64,000 nt of DNA from Amphritea opalescens (GCF_003957515.1 NZ_RQXW01000008.1:1-64000), one strand, 5' to 3'; shown: positions 19,686 through 28,228, counted from the stretch's first letter. The notes: a model not told the origin generated them from the sequence alone. Program-made: numbers and translations.

Positions 19686-19940
19686 TTACGCTTTAGTGTC
19701 GGCTTCCTGGGCATCAACGAAGGCTGCAAGCTCGGTGTAACCGCCGATATGGTCTTTACCGTGGAAGATTTGTGGCACGGTGTCTACTGGCTTGCCGACG
19801 GTTTTTTCCAGGTCTTCTTTAGTGATACCTTCTTCATGAATATCGATATAACGATGATCATAACCTTTCATTTCACATAGTTGCTTGGCACGGGTACAAA
19901 AGCCACAGCCCTTACGGCCAAATATAGTAATTCGTTGCAT
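19686..19940 (-). CDS. grxA: Glutaredoxin, GrxA-like, with CGFC active site
   Basis: This 84-residue thioredoxin-fold protein reduces disulfides with glutathione. Similarity to GrxA is strong through EEGITKEDLEKTVGKPV, the cis-proline TVPQIF and the glutathione-binding HIGGYTEL. The active site is Cys12-Gly-Phe-Cys15, where glutaredoxin 1 normally has CPYC. GGAGCG lies a few bases upstream of the ATG. The gene is convergent with recD and diverges from the cyclic-nucleotide-domain gene. Confidence 0.92.
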   Translation of the reverse strand: MQRITIFGRKGCGFCTRAKQLCEMKGYDHRYIDIHEEGITKEDLEKTVGKPVDTVPQIFHGKDHIGGYTELAAFVDAQEADTKA

Positions 19941-20091
19941 ATATTGCGCTCCTTAAATCTGTTTGAATGTATTGGAACAGTTTATCAAGACTGAGGCTAA
20001 TTGCCTTTTTTAATGTTTTAGATAGACAAAGGTTATCGTGAGGGTATTCTTGGTTTAGAATAAAATCTATCAAGAGATAACGGGTAGTACT

Positions 20092-20565
20092 GTGCCAGAA
20101 AATATTCCGATCCATCGGCTTAAAGATATGCCGGTATTTGGTGGATTGCGTGAAGATATCATTAAATTGATACTTGACGGTAGTCATTACGTTGAACGTG
20201 AAGAAGGCGAACCGTTCTTTCTTGAAGGAGAACGGGGTGATTCTTCCTTTATAGTCGAGACGGGTAGCGCAGCACTGTTTAAGGTGGGAGCGTCCGGACA
20301 GCGGCATCAGATCCGGTCTTTTTTACCCGGAGAGTGTTTTGGTGCTATGGCGCTGTTGGGCGTTTACCCTCGTAGTGGCATCGTCAAAGCGCTAGAGCCT
20401 TGCCGAGTGGTCGAGATAAAAGCTGATCAGCTTTTCTCGGTCTATCAGGCGGACCCCGAGCAATATGTGCTGATTTTTATGAATATGGCTCGGGATCTTA
20501 GTAGACGACTGCGGGACACCGACGAGCAATTGGTTGACTGCTTGGATCAACTCTTGCCTCGTTAA
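20092..20565 (+). CDS. Cyclic-nucleotide-binding-domain protein without a DNA-binding domain
   Basis: The 157-residue protein is essentially one CRP/FNR-type effector domain. It has a beta-roll (EEGEPFFLEGERGDSSFIVETGSAALF), the phosphate-binding cassette region (FLPGECFGAMALLGVYPRSGIV) and a C-terminal helix. There is no helix-turn-helix, so it is not a transcription factor by itself. In the cassette the usual Glu is replaced (FGAMALL), while the Arg in YPRSG remains; cAMP binding is therefore uncertain. The start is GTG 20092. It may act as a sensor through partner proteins. Confidence 0.82.
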   Translation: MPENIPIHRLKDMPVFGGLREDIIKLILDGSHYVEREEGEPFFLEGERGDSSFIVETGSAALFKVGASGQRHQIRSFLPGECFGAMALLGVYPRSGIVKALEPCRVVEIKADQLFSVYQADPEQYVLIFMNMARDLSRRLRDTDEQLVDCLDQLLPR

Positions 20566-20646
20566 CCGAGTCGCAAGGTTCAGGTCGTTTTGATCATATA
20601 CAGTGAAAGCTCTGGCGATATGCCGGAGCTTTGTCGTCTCTGGCGT

Positions 20647-20723
20647 TTGCTAATCAAGTTGCTAATGAGGTTGCTAACGAGATTGGTAAGCCAATAGGTT
20701 GCCTAGCTAGGTTGCTCGCAGGG
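20647..20723. repeat. Degenerate 12-bp tandem repeats
   Basis: TTGCTAATCAAG (20647), TTGCTAATGAGG (20659) and TTGCTAACGAGA (20671) follow directly, each 12 bp. More divergent units start at 20683, 20699 and 20712. The array lies between the cyclic-nucleotide-domain gene and the UbiH-family gene and has no coding potential. Confidence 0.7.
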
Positions 20724-20816
20724 CGCATAAAATGCCTTTTGCCGGTTGTTGCTGAAAGGTACAATGCAGGCCATAGGTGAACCTGAAGCGTTTTCAGTAT
20801 CAATAACGGAGAGAGC

Positions 20817-22043
20817 ATGAAAAATAGGTATGATCTGCTAATCGTTGGCGGCGGTATGGTGGGTGCGACTATTGCGGCAGCATTAGGGAATACCGATCTT
20901 CGGATTGCGGTTGTTGATCAAGCCTATCCGCAACCTTTTGTGGTGGATGCAGAGCACGATCTGCGCGTTTCAGCGCTGAGTATTGCGTCAGAGAGAATAT
21001 TTCAAACCCTTGGTGTTTGGGATGGCATTATGGCTCGTCGAGCCTGTCCCTATCAGCGGATGAAAATTTGGGAAAGCAGCGAACAGCGAGCGGCCACCGA
21101 GTTTGTCAGCGATGATATCGGTGCCGACCACCTTGGGTTTATTGTAGAGAATCGCGTCATCCAGTTAGCGCTACTCGAACGTTTGGGGCAACTGGATAAT
21201 GTCGATCTTATCTGTCCAGCCGAGATCTTGGATATCGATTACTCCCCCGGTTGTAGCTTAGTGAGGCTGGCCGATGGTCGGGAGCTGATTGGCAAGTTGA
21301 TGGTGGCGGCTGATGGTGGTGGATCGAGAGTTCGGTTGGCTGCCGGCATCGGCGTGCATAGCTGGGATTATGATCAGCATGCGCTGGTGGCATCGATCGT
21401 CACGGAACAGCCACAGCAGGATATTACCTGGCAACAGTTTACACCGACGGGCCCCTTAGCCTTCCTGCCTTTATCGGGACATAGAGCCTCATTAGTCTGG
21501 TATAACCGGCCGGCTGAGGTAAAACGACTACTGAGTTTGGATGAAGCGGAGTTCATCAGTGCCGTTGTTGAGGCTTTTCCGAAGCGGTTAGGTTCGATAG
21601 AGGCTTTGCTTGAACGGGGTGCATTTCCTCTACGGCGTCAGCATGCGTCGCAGTATGTCAAAGAGGGGGTAGCCCTCGCCGGTGACGCGGCTCATATGAT
21701 CAATCCGCTGGCGGGTCAGGGGGTCAATATTGGTTTGTTGGATGCGGCGGCGTTAGCCGAGGTTATTCTGACGGGTCACCGCGAAGGGCTGGATATCAGT
21801 GATCTGACGTTGTTGCAGCGTTATGAGAAGCAACGGCGTCATCATAATCTGATGATGATGCAGCTGATGGATGGCTTTTATCGGGTGTTTTCAAACGATC
21901 TGCTACCGCTCAAATTGCTGAGGAATTTAGGACTGGGTGCGGCTGAACGATTAACGCCGGCGAAAAATCGTGTAATGCGTTTTGCCATGGGGTTGGAGGG
22001 GCGTCTACCTGCGCTAGCGCGAGGTGAGCAAATAGGTCAGTAA
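20817..22043 (+). CDS. UbiH/UbiF/VisC-family FAD-dependent hydroxylase
   Basis: This 408-residue flavoprotein belongs to the ubiquinone-biosynthesis hydroxylases, which add oxygen to the quinone ring. The FAD-binding LLIVGGGMVGATIAAAL is at the N-terminus, a DG-type motif (MVAADGGGSRVR) in the middle and GDAAHMINPLAGQGVNIGLLDA near residue 290. The exact ring position (UbiH, UbiI or UbiF) cannot be settled from the sequence. GAGAG precedes ATG 20817. No other ubi gene is adjacent. Confidence 0.88.
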   Translation: MKNRYDLLIVGGGMVGATIAAALGNTDLRIAVVDQAYPQPFVVDAEHDLRVSALSIASERIFQTLGVWDGIMARRACPYQRMKIWESSEQRAATEFVSDDIGADHLGFIVENRVIQLALLERLGQLDNVDLICPAEILDIDYSPGCSLVRLADGRELIGKLMVAADGGGSRVRLAAGIGVHSWDYDQHALVASIVTEQPQQDITWQQFTPTGPLAFLPLSGHRASLVWYNRPAEVKRLLSLDEAEFISAVVEAFPKRLGSIEALLERGAFPLRRQHASQYVKEGVALAGDAAHMINPLAGQGVNIGLLDAAALAEVILTGHREGLDISDLTLLQRYEKQRRHHNLMMMQLMDGFYRVFSNDLLPLKLLRNLGLGAAERLTPAKNRVMRFAMGLEGRLPALARGEQIGQ

Positions 22044-22052
22044 GTGGCAGCC

Positions 22053-22117
22053 GTGGAGAAAGACGGTTAAGACAGACCGTTGAGAAAGGCAGTTGAGAAA
22101 GGCAGTTAAAATTTGAG
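22053..22117. repeat. Tandem array of five 13-bp units after the UbiH-family gene
   Basis: Starting 9 bases after the stop codon, five units of exactly 13 bp run in tandem: GTGGAGAAAGACG, GTTAAGACAGACC, GTTGAGAAAGGCA (twice, identical) and GTTAAAATTTGAG. The sequence is unrelated to the recD array but the period is the same. Confidence 0.82.
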
Positions 22118-22155
22118 TTGTTGATACTATCGGTTGTGATGATGCATAAAAAAAC

Positions 22156-22178
22156 GGAGCCAAAAGGCTCCATTTTTT
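22156..22178. terminator. Bidirectional terminator between the UbiH-family gene and the phasin
   Basis: GGAGCC (22156-22161) and GGCTCC (22166-22171) pair around AAAA. A run of A before and T after allows termination of both convergent transcripts. Confidence 0.85.
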
Positions 22179-22192
22179 TATATCAGAAAAGC

Positions 22193-22849
22193 TTATTTCG
22201 CTTCGTCTGCTTTTTTCGCTGCAGGGGCTGGTGCCGCCGCTTTTACGGCAGGAGCTGTTTTTGCAGCAACTTTCGCAGCAGGTGCTTCAGCGGCAGGTGC
22301 TTTTGCGATAGGTGCTTTAGCAGCAGGCGCTATCGGAGCCGTTGCTTTTTTAGCAGGAGCGGCTTTTTTAGCCGGAGCTGCTGCTTTTTTCGGTGCGGCA
22401 GGCTTAGCTGCTTTCGGCGCCGCGGCTTTTTTCGCCGGTGCTGCTTTAGGCTTAGCCGCCGGCGCTGCTTTTTCAGCGGCAGCAGGAGCCATGAACTTAC
22501 TCAGATCTTCAAAGTAGTTCATGTCTTTTAGGCCGAGCCCATCAAAACTCTTTTCAATAATGGCAGTTAGCTCATCTTTTGCTGCGTTAAGAGCAGCCAT
22601 CTCTTCTTCTGCAACGCTGCTCAGCTTAGTTTCAAGCTGCTTAACATAATCAACCTGAAGTTCGATTGCTTCTTTAGGATCTTTGATAGAAGACAGTGCC
22701 TGCATTTGCGCCATGGTAGCGTTAACAAAGTCAGATACATAACCGGATTGCAGCTCAATGAGTCTTTCAACCGCTTTTTTGTTGATCTCAGCCATATCAA
22801 CAACGGGCTTCATATTCTTTTGGACGTCTTTCATCATTTCTTCGTACAT
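22193..22849 (-). CDS. Phasin family protein with Ala/Lys/Pro-rich tail
   Basis: Phasins coat polyhydroxyalkanoate granules. Residues 1 to about 120 form the helical phasin domain (EINKKAVERLIELQSGYVSD, MAQMQALSSIKDPKEAIELQ). The last 90 residues are a low-complexity tail of AAPAKKA-type repeats, as in histone H1-like or PhaF-type phasins; such tails can bind DNA. ATG at 22847-22849 has AGGTGA seven bases upstream and is preferred to a TTG-type start 51 bases earlier. The promoter and two palindromes upstream are listed separately. The plus-strand frame over the tail is a shadow. Confidence 0.92.
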   Translation of the reverse strand: MYEEMMKDVQKNMKPVVDMAEINKKAVERLIELQSGYVSDFVNATMAQMQALSSIKDPKEAIELQVDYVKQLETKLSSVAEEEMAALNAAKDELTAIIEKSFDGLGLKDMNYFEDLSKFMAPAAAEKAAPAAKPKAAPAKKAAAPKAAKPAAPKKAAAPAKKAAPAKKATAPIAPAAKAPIAKAPAAEAPAAKVAAKTAPAVKAAAPAPAAKKADEAK

Positions 22850-22883
22850 GTTTTTTTCACCTGTGATCGCAAGAGTTTCAATC

Positions 22884-22900
22884 TTTGTGCGTTGCAGCAA
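22884..22900. promoter_or_regulatory. Operator-like site 2 of the phasin promoter
   Basis: TTTGTGC-GTT-GCAGCAA has the same TGC-NNN-GCA core and spacing as site 1, with five of seven arm positions matching. It lies just downstream of the predicted transcription start, where a bound repressor would block initiation. Confidence 0.5.
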
Positions 22901-22908
22901 TTCTTTTT

Positions 22909-22937
22909 ACTATATTAGGCGGTCACAATAAAGTCAA
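22909..22937 (-). promoter_or_regulatory. Sigma-70 promoter of the phasin gene
   Basis: On the minus strand, TTGACT (22932-22937) and TATAGT (22909-22914) are separated by 17 bases. Both are one or two bases from consensus. The start of transcription should be near 22902, about 53 bases before the ATG. Confidence 0.75.
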
Positions 22938-22942
22938 TTGAA

Positions 22943-22959
22943 TTGTTGCGGTGCAACAA
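22943..22959. promoter_or_regulatory. Operator-like palindrome 1 of the phasin promoter
   Basis: TTGTTGC-GGT-GCAACAA is a perfect 7-3-7 palindrome directly upstream of the -35 box. PhaR-type repressors of phasin genes bind TGC/GCA-rich dyads. That makes a PhaR-like regulator the natural candidate; no phaR gene is in the window. Confidence 0.62.
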
Positions 22960-23216
22960 AGCGGTATTTTATAAAAGAACACAACTGTTTAGCAGAAGTT
23001 TCCGGTAGTACTACCCTAAAGGTCACCAATGAAATAAACATGACATTGGGCAAATATGTAGACTATATCGGTCTCTTCGTTAGTAACTGTAGCTCAGTTC
23101 TCAATCACTGTAAGAGGAATGTGGCATTTCTTTGATGTGGGCAGGCTAAAAGGTGTTGATTTAGTTACAATGATCTCAATATCTAGAGATTAAGATCACA
23201 GACATTGGATAACGCC

Positions 23217-26129
23217 ATGACCCGCCAACCGGCTTTTCAACTTAAGCGTACGGAAACAATTGAGTCACTGGGCATCGATGTGCAGGAATATGTGCATTCC
23301 CGTACCGGTGCTTTGCATTATCATATCGCAGCTGACAATCAGGAAAATGTCTTCCTGGTCGCATTTCGCACCGTGCCCGAAGATAACTGCGGGGTGGCGC
23401 ATATTTTAGAGCATACCGCCCTCTGTGGTAGTGCTAAATACCCCGTGCGAGATCCGTTTTTCATGATGAGCCGTCGCTCTCTGAATACTTTCATGAATGC
23501 TTTTACCAGCAGTGATTGGACCGCCTATCCATTCGCCAGTCAGAATCGCAAAGATTATTTCAATCTGCTGGATGTCTATCTTGATGCGACTTTTTTCTCC
23601 CGTCTCGATCCGCTTGATTTTGCCCAAGAAGGCCATCGGATAGAGTTCAGTGAAACTGAAAATACCGATAGCCCCTTGGTTTATAAAGGGGTCGTTTATA
23701 ACGAGATGAAAGGGGCAATGAGTTCGCCGGTATCCACCTTGTGGCAAACGCTGACCCGCTATCTATTTCCTTCCACCACTTACCATTACAACTCAGGTGG
23801 CGATCCAGAAGCGATTCCTGATCTCAGCTATGAAGAACTTATTCACTTCTACAAAACCCATTACCATCCATCGAATGCGGTGATTATGACCTTTGGTGAT
23901 ATTCCGGTTGAGGAGTTGCAGCAAAGGATTGAAGACCAAGCTCTGTCTCAGTTTGAAAAACTCAGCGACGAAATTACTGTCGAAGATGAAAAACGTTATT
24001 TCTCGCCGGTAAGAGTCGAAGAAGCTTATGCACTCGATGATGAAGATTACAGTGCTAAAACCCATCATGTACTCGCTTGGTTGTTGGGGCCCAGCATTGA
24101 TTTAGAGCAGCAGCTTAGAGCGCATCTGCTATCCCGTGTGTTGTTGGATAACAGTTCATCTCCTCTGCGTTATGCACTTGAATCGACCGACTTAGGGGCG
24201 TCTCCTTCACCTTTATGTGGTTTGGAAGACTCTAACCGCGAGATGGCCTTAATGTGTGGTATCGAGGGAAGTGAGCCTGAGAAGGCTGCTGAATTCGAAC
24301 AGCTGGTATTGGATACCTTGGCGGATGTCGCCGAAAACGGTGTTCCGCAAGAGCATCTTGAAGCGGCACTGCATCAGCTTGAATTGAGTCAGCGAGAGAT
24401 CAGTGGTGATGGCTACCCTTACGGTATGAGTTTGATCTTAGCGTCGCTGTCCTCTGCGATCCATCGTGGTGATCCAATCGCCTTGCTCAACCTTGATCCT
24501 GTGTTAGCTAAACTACGCGAAGAGATTAATGATCCCGACTTTATTCCAGCGATGGTGCGTGAGTTGTTGGATAATCAGCACCGGGTTCGCATCACGCTAA
24601 GACCGGATGCTAAGTTGGCATCACGCCGTGATGCAGCAGAAGCGGCCAAACTTGAAGCGATTCGCCAGCAGCTCGATGAGTCAGAGAAACAGGCGATTAT
24701 TGATCAGGCTAAAGCATTAGAGCAGCGTCAAAATCAAATTGATGATGAATCGGTACTCCCTAAAGTGACTATCGATGATGTGCCGGCGAAGATGCATATT
24801 CCGCAGGGGTCTGAAAATACCCTGAACGGTTTTAATTATCACTTCTACCCGCAAGGGACCAATGGCTTAGTGTATCAGCAGGTGATTATGGATCTGCCCG
24901 CACTGACCGAGGCGGAACAGCAGCTGTTGCCGTTATACAGTTACTGTGTCACTGAGCTCGGTTGTGATGGGATGAGCTACCAAGATACCCAAGCGTTGCA
25001 GTCACAGGTGTGTGGCGGCATTCATGCTTATTCATCGGTACGTGCCGATGTGAATGATGAGCAGCAGGTGAGCGGCTATATGACGCTATCGGGTAAAGCG
25101 TTATTGAATAAACAAGCGCAACTGACCGACCTGATGTACAAAACATTGGAGACGGTGCGTTTTGATGAGTTGAGCCGTATTAAAGAGCTGGTGTCGCAGC
25201 AGCGGACCCGTAAAGAACAGAGTGTGACGGGGCAGGGGCATAGCCTTGCCATCATGGCGGCGGTGAGTCAGTTATCACCTGCGGGGCATCTGGCGCATAA
25301 TTCCCGTGGATTACAGAGTATTCGCGCTATTAAAGCGCTCGATGAGTCGCTACGTGATGAGGCAAACCTACAACAGTTGGCCGACGCATTGTCGCAGTTA
25401 CATCAAAAAATACTGGCTGCGCCACGGCGTTTTCTGATCGTAACCGAAGCGGAATACCAACAGACATTGGCTGATACTATGGCTGCCCGTTGGGTTGGCG
25501 CTGAGGTCAAAACGGATAAGGGGTTTGTACCCTTTACCCTGCCGGCCACCCGTGAAGCGGTTAATCAAGCTTGGACCACCAGTACTCAGGTGAACTTCTG
25601 TGCCAAGGCTTATCCTACCGTGCCGGTGGAACATCCCGATGCGGCGGCGCTTACGGTGTTGGGCGATTTCTTGCGCAATGGGTTTCTTCATCGGGTTGTA
25701 CGGGAGCAGGGCGGTGCTTACGGTAGTGGTGCTGGTCAGGATTCCGCCGATGGCGTATTCCGTTTCTTCTCATATCGTGACCCCCGTTTAACCGAAACGC
25801 TCGATGATTTTGATGCCTCTATCGCATGGTTACAGAGCACCGAGCTTGAGCCGCAGAAGCTGGAAGAAGCAATACTCGGGATCGTTAGCAGTATTGATAA
25901 GCCCGGTTCGCCAGCCGGTGAAGCGAAGCAGGCTTATCACAGTGCGTTGTTTGGGCGTACCCCAGAGCAGCGTGAACGTTTCCGTCAGCGAATTCTGACG
26001 GTCACACTGGATGATCTTAAACGGGTGGCAGCAAGCTATCTTAAACCTGAGCTGGCGAGTGTCGCGGTGGTGACTAGCCCGACAGCCGCGGCTGAACTGA
26101 CCGATCAGTTCGAGGTTATCGCCATCTAA
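23217..26129 (+). CDS. M16-family zinc metallopeptidase, presequence-protease-like
   Basis: This 970-residue protein belongs to the large M16C group with presequence protease (PreP) and its bacterial relatives, which digest unfolded peptides in a closed chamber. The inverted zinc motif His62-Ile-Leu-Glu-His66 is intact, followed by TALCGSAKYPVRDPFF. YNEMKGAMSSP and a C-terminal domain with GGAYGSGAG also fit. There is no signal peptide, so it is probably cytoplasmic. I use ATG 23217 rather than the in-frame TTG four codons earlier. A terminator follows. Confidence 0.9.
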   Translation: MTRQPAFQLKRTETIESLGIDVQEYVHSRTGALHYHIAADNQENVFLVAFRTVPEDNCGVAHILEHTALCGSAKYPVRDPFFMMSRRSLNTFMNAFTSSDWTAYPFASQNRKDYFNLLDVYLDATFFSRLDPLDFAQEGHRIEFSETENTDSPLVYKGVVYNEMKGAMSSPVSTLWQTLTRYLFPSTTYHYNSGGDPEAIPDLSYEELIHFYKTHYHPSNAVIMTFGDIPVEELQQRIEDQALSQFEKLSDEITVEDEKRYFSPVRVEEAYALDDEDYSAKTHHVLAWLLGPSIDLEQQLRAHLLSRVLLDNSSSPLRYALESTDLGASPSPLCGLEDSNREMALMCGIEGSEPEKAAEFEQLVLDTLADVAENGVPQEHLEAALHQLELSQREISGDGYPYGMSLILASLSSAIHRGDPIALLNLDPVLAKLREEINDPDFIPAMVRELLDNQHRVRITLRPDAKLASRRDAAEAAKLEAIRQQLDESEKQAIIDQAKALEQRQNQIDDESVLPKVTIDDVPAKMHIPQGSENTLNGFNYHFYPQGTNGLVYQQVIMDLPALTEAEQQLLPLYSYCVTELGCDGMSYQDTQALQSQVCGGIHAYSSVRADVNDEQQVSGYMTLSGKALLNKQAQLTDLMYKTLETVRFDELSRIKELVSQQRTRKEQSVTGQGHSLAIMAAVSQLSPAGHLAHNSRGLQSIRAIKALDESLRDEANLQQLADALSQLHQKILAAPRRFLIVTEAEYQQTLADTMAARWVGAEVKTDKGFVPFTLPATREAVNQAWTTSTQVNFCAKAYPTVPVEHPDAAALTVLGDFLRNGFLHRVVREQGGAYGSGAGQDSADGVFRFFSYRDPRLTETLDDFDASIAWLQSTELEPQKLEEAILGIVSSIDKPGSPAGEAKQAYHSALFGRTPEQRERFRQRILTVTLDDLKRVAASYLKPELASVAVVTSPTAAAELTDQFEVIAI

Positions 26130-26161
26130 TTGCTGCGTTAATGATCAGAGGAAAACCCATT

Positions 26162-26192
26162 AGCCCTTCTGTCACTGGCAGAAGGGCTTTTG
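26162..26192 (+). terminator. Terminator after the M16 peptidase gene
   Basis: AGCCCTTCTG (26162-26171) pairs with CAGAAGGGCT (26179-26188) around a 7-base loop and is followed by TTTGTT. It ends only about 10 bases before the next start codon. Confidence 0.85.
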
Positions 26193-26198
26193 TTCTTT

Positions 26199-27083
26199 AT
26201 GAAAAGTAATCAATTTTTAGTGGGCGCCGCTCTAATACTGTTTTCCGAAATGTTTCTGGTGTTATCGGGGATGGTGATTAAGCAGATCTCAGCCGATTTA
26301 CCGACCGAAATGATCGTCTTTTTTCGTAACCTGCTAGGGCTTATGCTGTTTATGCCCTGGTTAATGCGTAAAGGCACTCGCGTATTGCGCACCAGCAAAT
26401 TACGTTTTCACCTTATGCGCGCGACGGTTGGTGTGACGGCGATGACCTGCCTGTTTTATAGCTGGGGGCACTTACCTCTTGCACAGGCAGCATTGCTGAA
26501 GCAGACCGCGCCCTTCTTTATGCCATTGATTGCGTTGTGGTGGTTAGGCGAACATATTTCAACGCGGGTTAAGTTGGCAATCTTGGTGGGTTTTATCGGT
26601 GTTGCACTGATTCTCAACCCCCAGGAGAGTACGGTTAACCTTGGGATCTTGATTGCACTGGCGGGGGCCTGCTTGGGTGCTCTAGCGAAAGTCACCATTA
26701 GGCGGATGCGCGATACCGAATCGCCACAGCTTATCGTGTTTTACTTTGCACTCTTTAGTGCCATTCTGTCGGCGATACCGGCATGGTTAACGGGGGCGGG
26801 TTTAACCTTGATTCAATTTGCTTGGTTGCTGGTGTTAGCCGCCACCTCAACCGTTGCCCAGCTATCACTCAGCAAAGCCTATGGCATGGCACCGGCGGGT
26901 CAGTTAGCGCCATTTACCTATGGCTCAGTGGCGATAGCGGCCTTGTTTGGCTGGTGGATATGGGATGAAGTGCTAGGCCTGCATACCTTATTGGGTATTC
27001 TATTGGTTAGCTGTGCGGGTATCGGTGCGCTGCTCGGCAAACAACAGGCAGCAGCGAAAACAGTAACCGATCCAACGTTATGA
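26199..27083 (+). CDS. EamA/DMT-superfamily transporter
   Basis: This 295-residue membrane protein has ten hydrophobic segments arranged as two EamA repeats; FFRNLLGLMLFMPWL and ATVGVTAMTCLFYSWGHLPLAQAAL are typical. Substrate is unknown; the family exports small metabolites. The start ATG 26199 lies directly behind the upstream terminator, and no ribosome binding site other than the AAGGG inside the stem is visible. This leaves open whether expression depends on hairpin opening. Confidence 0.88.
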   Translation: MKSNQFLVGAALILFSEMFLVLSGMVIKQISADLPTEMIVFFRNLLGLMLFMPWLMRKGTRVLRTSKLRFHLMRATVGVTAMTCLFYSWGHLPLAQAALLKQTAPFFMPLIALWWLGEHISTRVKLAILVGFIGVALILNPQESTVNLGILIALAGACLGALAKVTIRRMRDTESPQLIVFYFALFSAILSAIPAWLTGAGLTLIQFAWLLVLAATSTVAQLSLSKAYGMAPAGQLAPFTYGSVAIAALFGWWIWDEVLGLHTLLGILLVSCAGIGALLGKQQAAAKTVTDPTL

Positions 27084-27156
27084 GTCTGCTGGCTTATCAA
27101 TTAAAAGCTTATTAGTTGATCGATTGATAGTGGGCGTCGAGTTACGGCGGCTAATA

Positions 27157-28107
27157 TCACTCACTGGTCTCACTGTCTTCGATGGACGTTTTGGGTAGCC
27201 CTTGAATCTGTGAATCGCTGCGGTACGGCACCTGGCTGCTAGGTACTCGTTTCGAGGCCTGTAACAGGTGAGCCGGTTGGTCATCAAAAAAAATATGTGG
27301 CCGCAGCGCACTTAACACAGGCTCTTTACTCATACCACCGAGAAAAAACGCTTGATCGACGTTCACATCCCAGGCTCTTAGGGTTTTGATCACGCGCAGG
27401 TGGGCAGGCCCATTGCGGGCGGTAACGATCGATAGCCTAAGGGGTGAGACGTCGGCACCTAGCTTTCGGTTGAGTCGAGATAATACCCGTACCAGTTTAG
27501 CAAAGGGGCCATCGGGTAGGGCGACATCTTCATTATCCGATTCGTTTTGCTGAAAACGTTCGAGCCCTTCGGTTTTAAATATGTATTCCGATTCATCCGA
27601 GAACAGCACGGCATCAGCATCGAAGGCGATGCGGATTTTATCACGGTCGGGTTGATAGCTTTCCGGTGGATCGTAGATCAGTGCGGCGGCGCAGTCCTGA
27701 GTGTCGATGGCGATCTGTGCGTCGTCGGAATGGCGGGTAAGCAGTAAATCAACACTGTAGGCGTGTAAGAACGGACTAAGTGGTTCGCCGCCGGTGAATG
27801 CAGAGCGGGTAATATCCAGATGATAATGTTGAATCGATTTTAAAATTCTTAAGCCGGTGTCGGGGCTGTTTTTTGACATCACCACGACCTCGACAAGGCG
27901 TTCATCGGATAGGGCGTTAAGGCTTAGCAGGGCTTCGACAAGATAGAAGGCGGTGCCTTTACCCAGCACTTTGTTTTCTTGCTCAAACTGATAGCGGCGG
28001 TAAGCCTCTACGTCTTGCTGTTGATAGATACTATTTTCGTGCTCAAGATCGAACAGTGCTCGGCTGGAAACGCCGATGACCAGTACCTCATCTAAATCGA
28101 AACTCAT
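27157..28107 (-). CDS. 5'-nucleotidase family protein
   Basis: The protein, 316 residues, resembles the cytosolic 5'-nucleotidase family (Pfam PF06189, related to eukaryotic NT5C1). Those HAD-like enzymes remove phosphate from nucleoside monophosphates. Conserved parts are RIAFDADAVLFSDESEYIF in the middle and VTARNGPAHLRVIKTLRAW, FFLGGMSKEPVL and IFFDDQPAH near the C-terminus. ATG at 28105-28107 has AGGA 8 bases upstream, better than the ATG three codons earlier. It diverges from mtgA. Confidence 0.85.
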   Translation of the reverse strand: MSFDLDEVLVIGVSSRALFDLEHENSIYQQQDVEAYRRYQFEQENKVLGKGTAFYLVEALLSLNALSDERLVEVVVMSKNSPDTGLRILKSIQHYHLDITRSAFTGGEPLSPFLHAYSVDLLLTRHSDDAQIAIDTQDCAAALIYDPPESYQPDRDKIRIAFDADAVLFSDESEYIFKTEGLERFQQNESDNEDVALPDGPFAKLVRVLSRLNRKLGADVSPLRLSIVTARNGPAHLRVIKTLRAWDVNVDQAFFLGGMSKEPVLSALRPHIFFDDQPAHLLQASKRVPSSQVPYRSDSQIQGLPKTSIEDSETSE

Positions 28108-28228
28108 GTGAATCATCCTATCGCGGTGATCGTTACTGCCTATATTTTACCTAAAGCGGAGTCGGTTAAATAGCGTCTGTTGTTGAATCGCCAGTACGTT
28201 GTTCAATAAATCGCCAGCTTTAGGTATC

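Larger units (their letters stand above)
22850..23216. other. Intergenic region between the phasin and the M16 peptidase
   Basis: Next to the phasin lie its leader, promoter and two operator-like palindromes (listed separately). The rest, 22960-23216, is AT-rich and should contain the promoter of the divergent peptidase. A 65-codon frame at 22938-23135 lacks a ribosome binding site and is not convincing. Confidence 0.5.

Noticed and set aside
19659-19880. 73-codon plus-strand frame over grxA
   Set aside because: Antisense of a clear glutaredoxin gene.
19567-22117. Possible CRISPR array among the short repeats
   Set aside because: Units are 12-13 bp, directly adjacent and without spacers; no cas genes are present.
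22118-22531. 137-codon plus-strand frame rich in Arg, Cys and Phe
   Set aside because: It is the antisense of the Ala/Lys repeats of the phasin tail.
22938-23135. 65-codon frame between phasin and M16 peptidase
   Set aside because: It covers the phasin promoter and operator and lacks a start signal.
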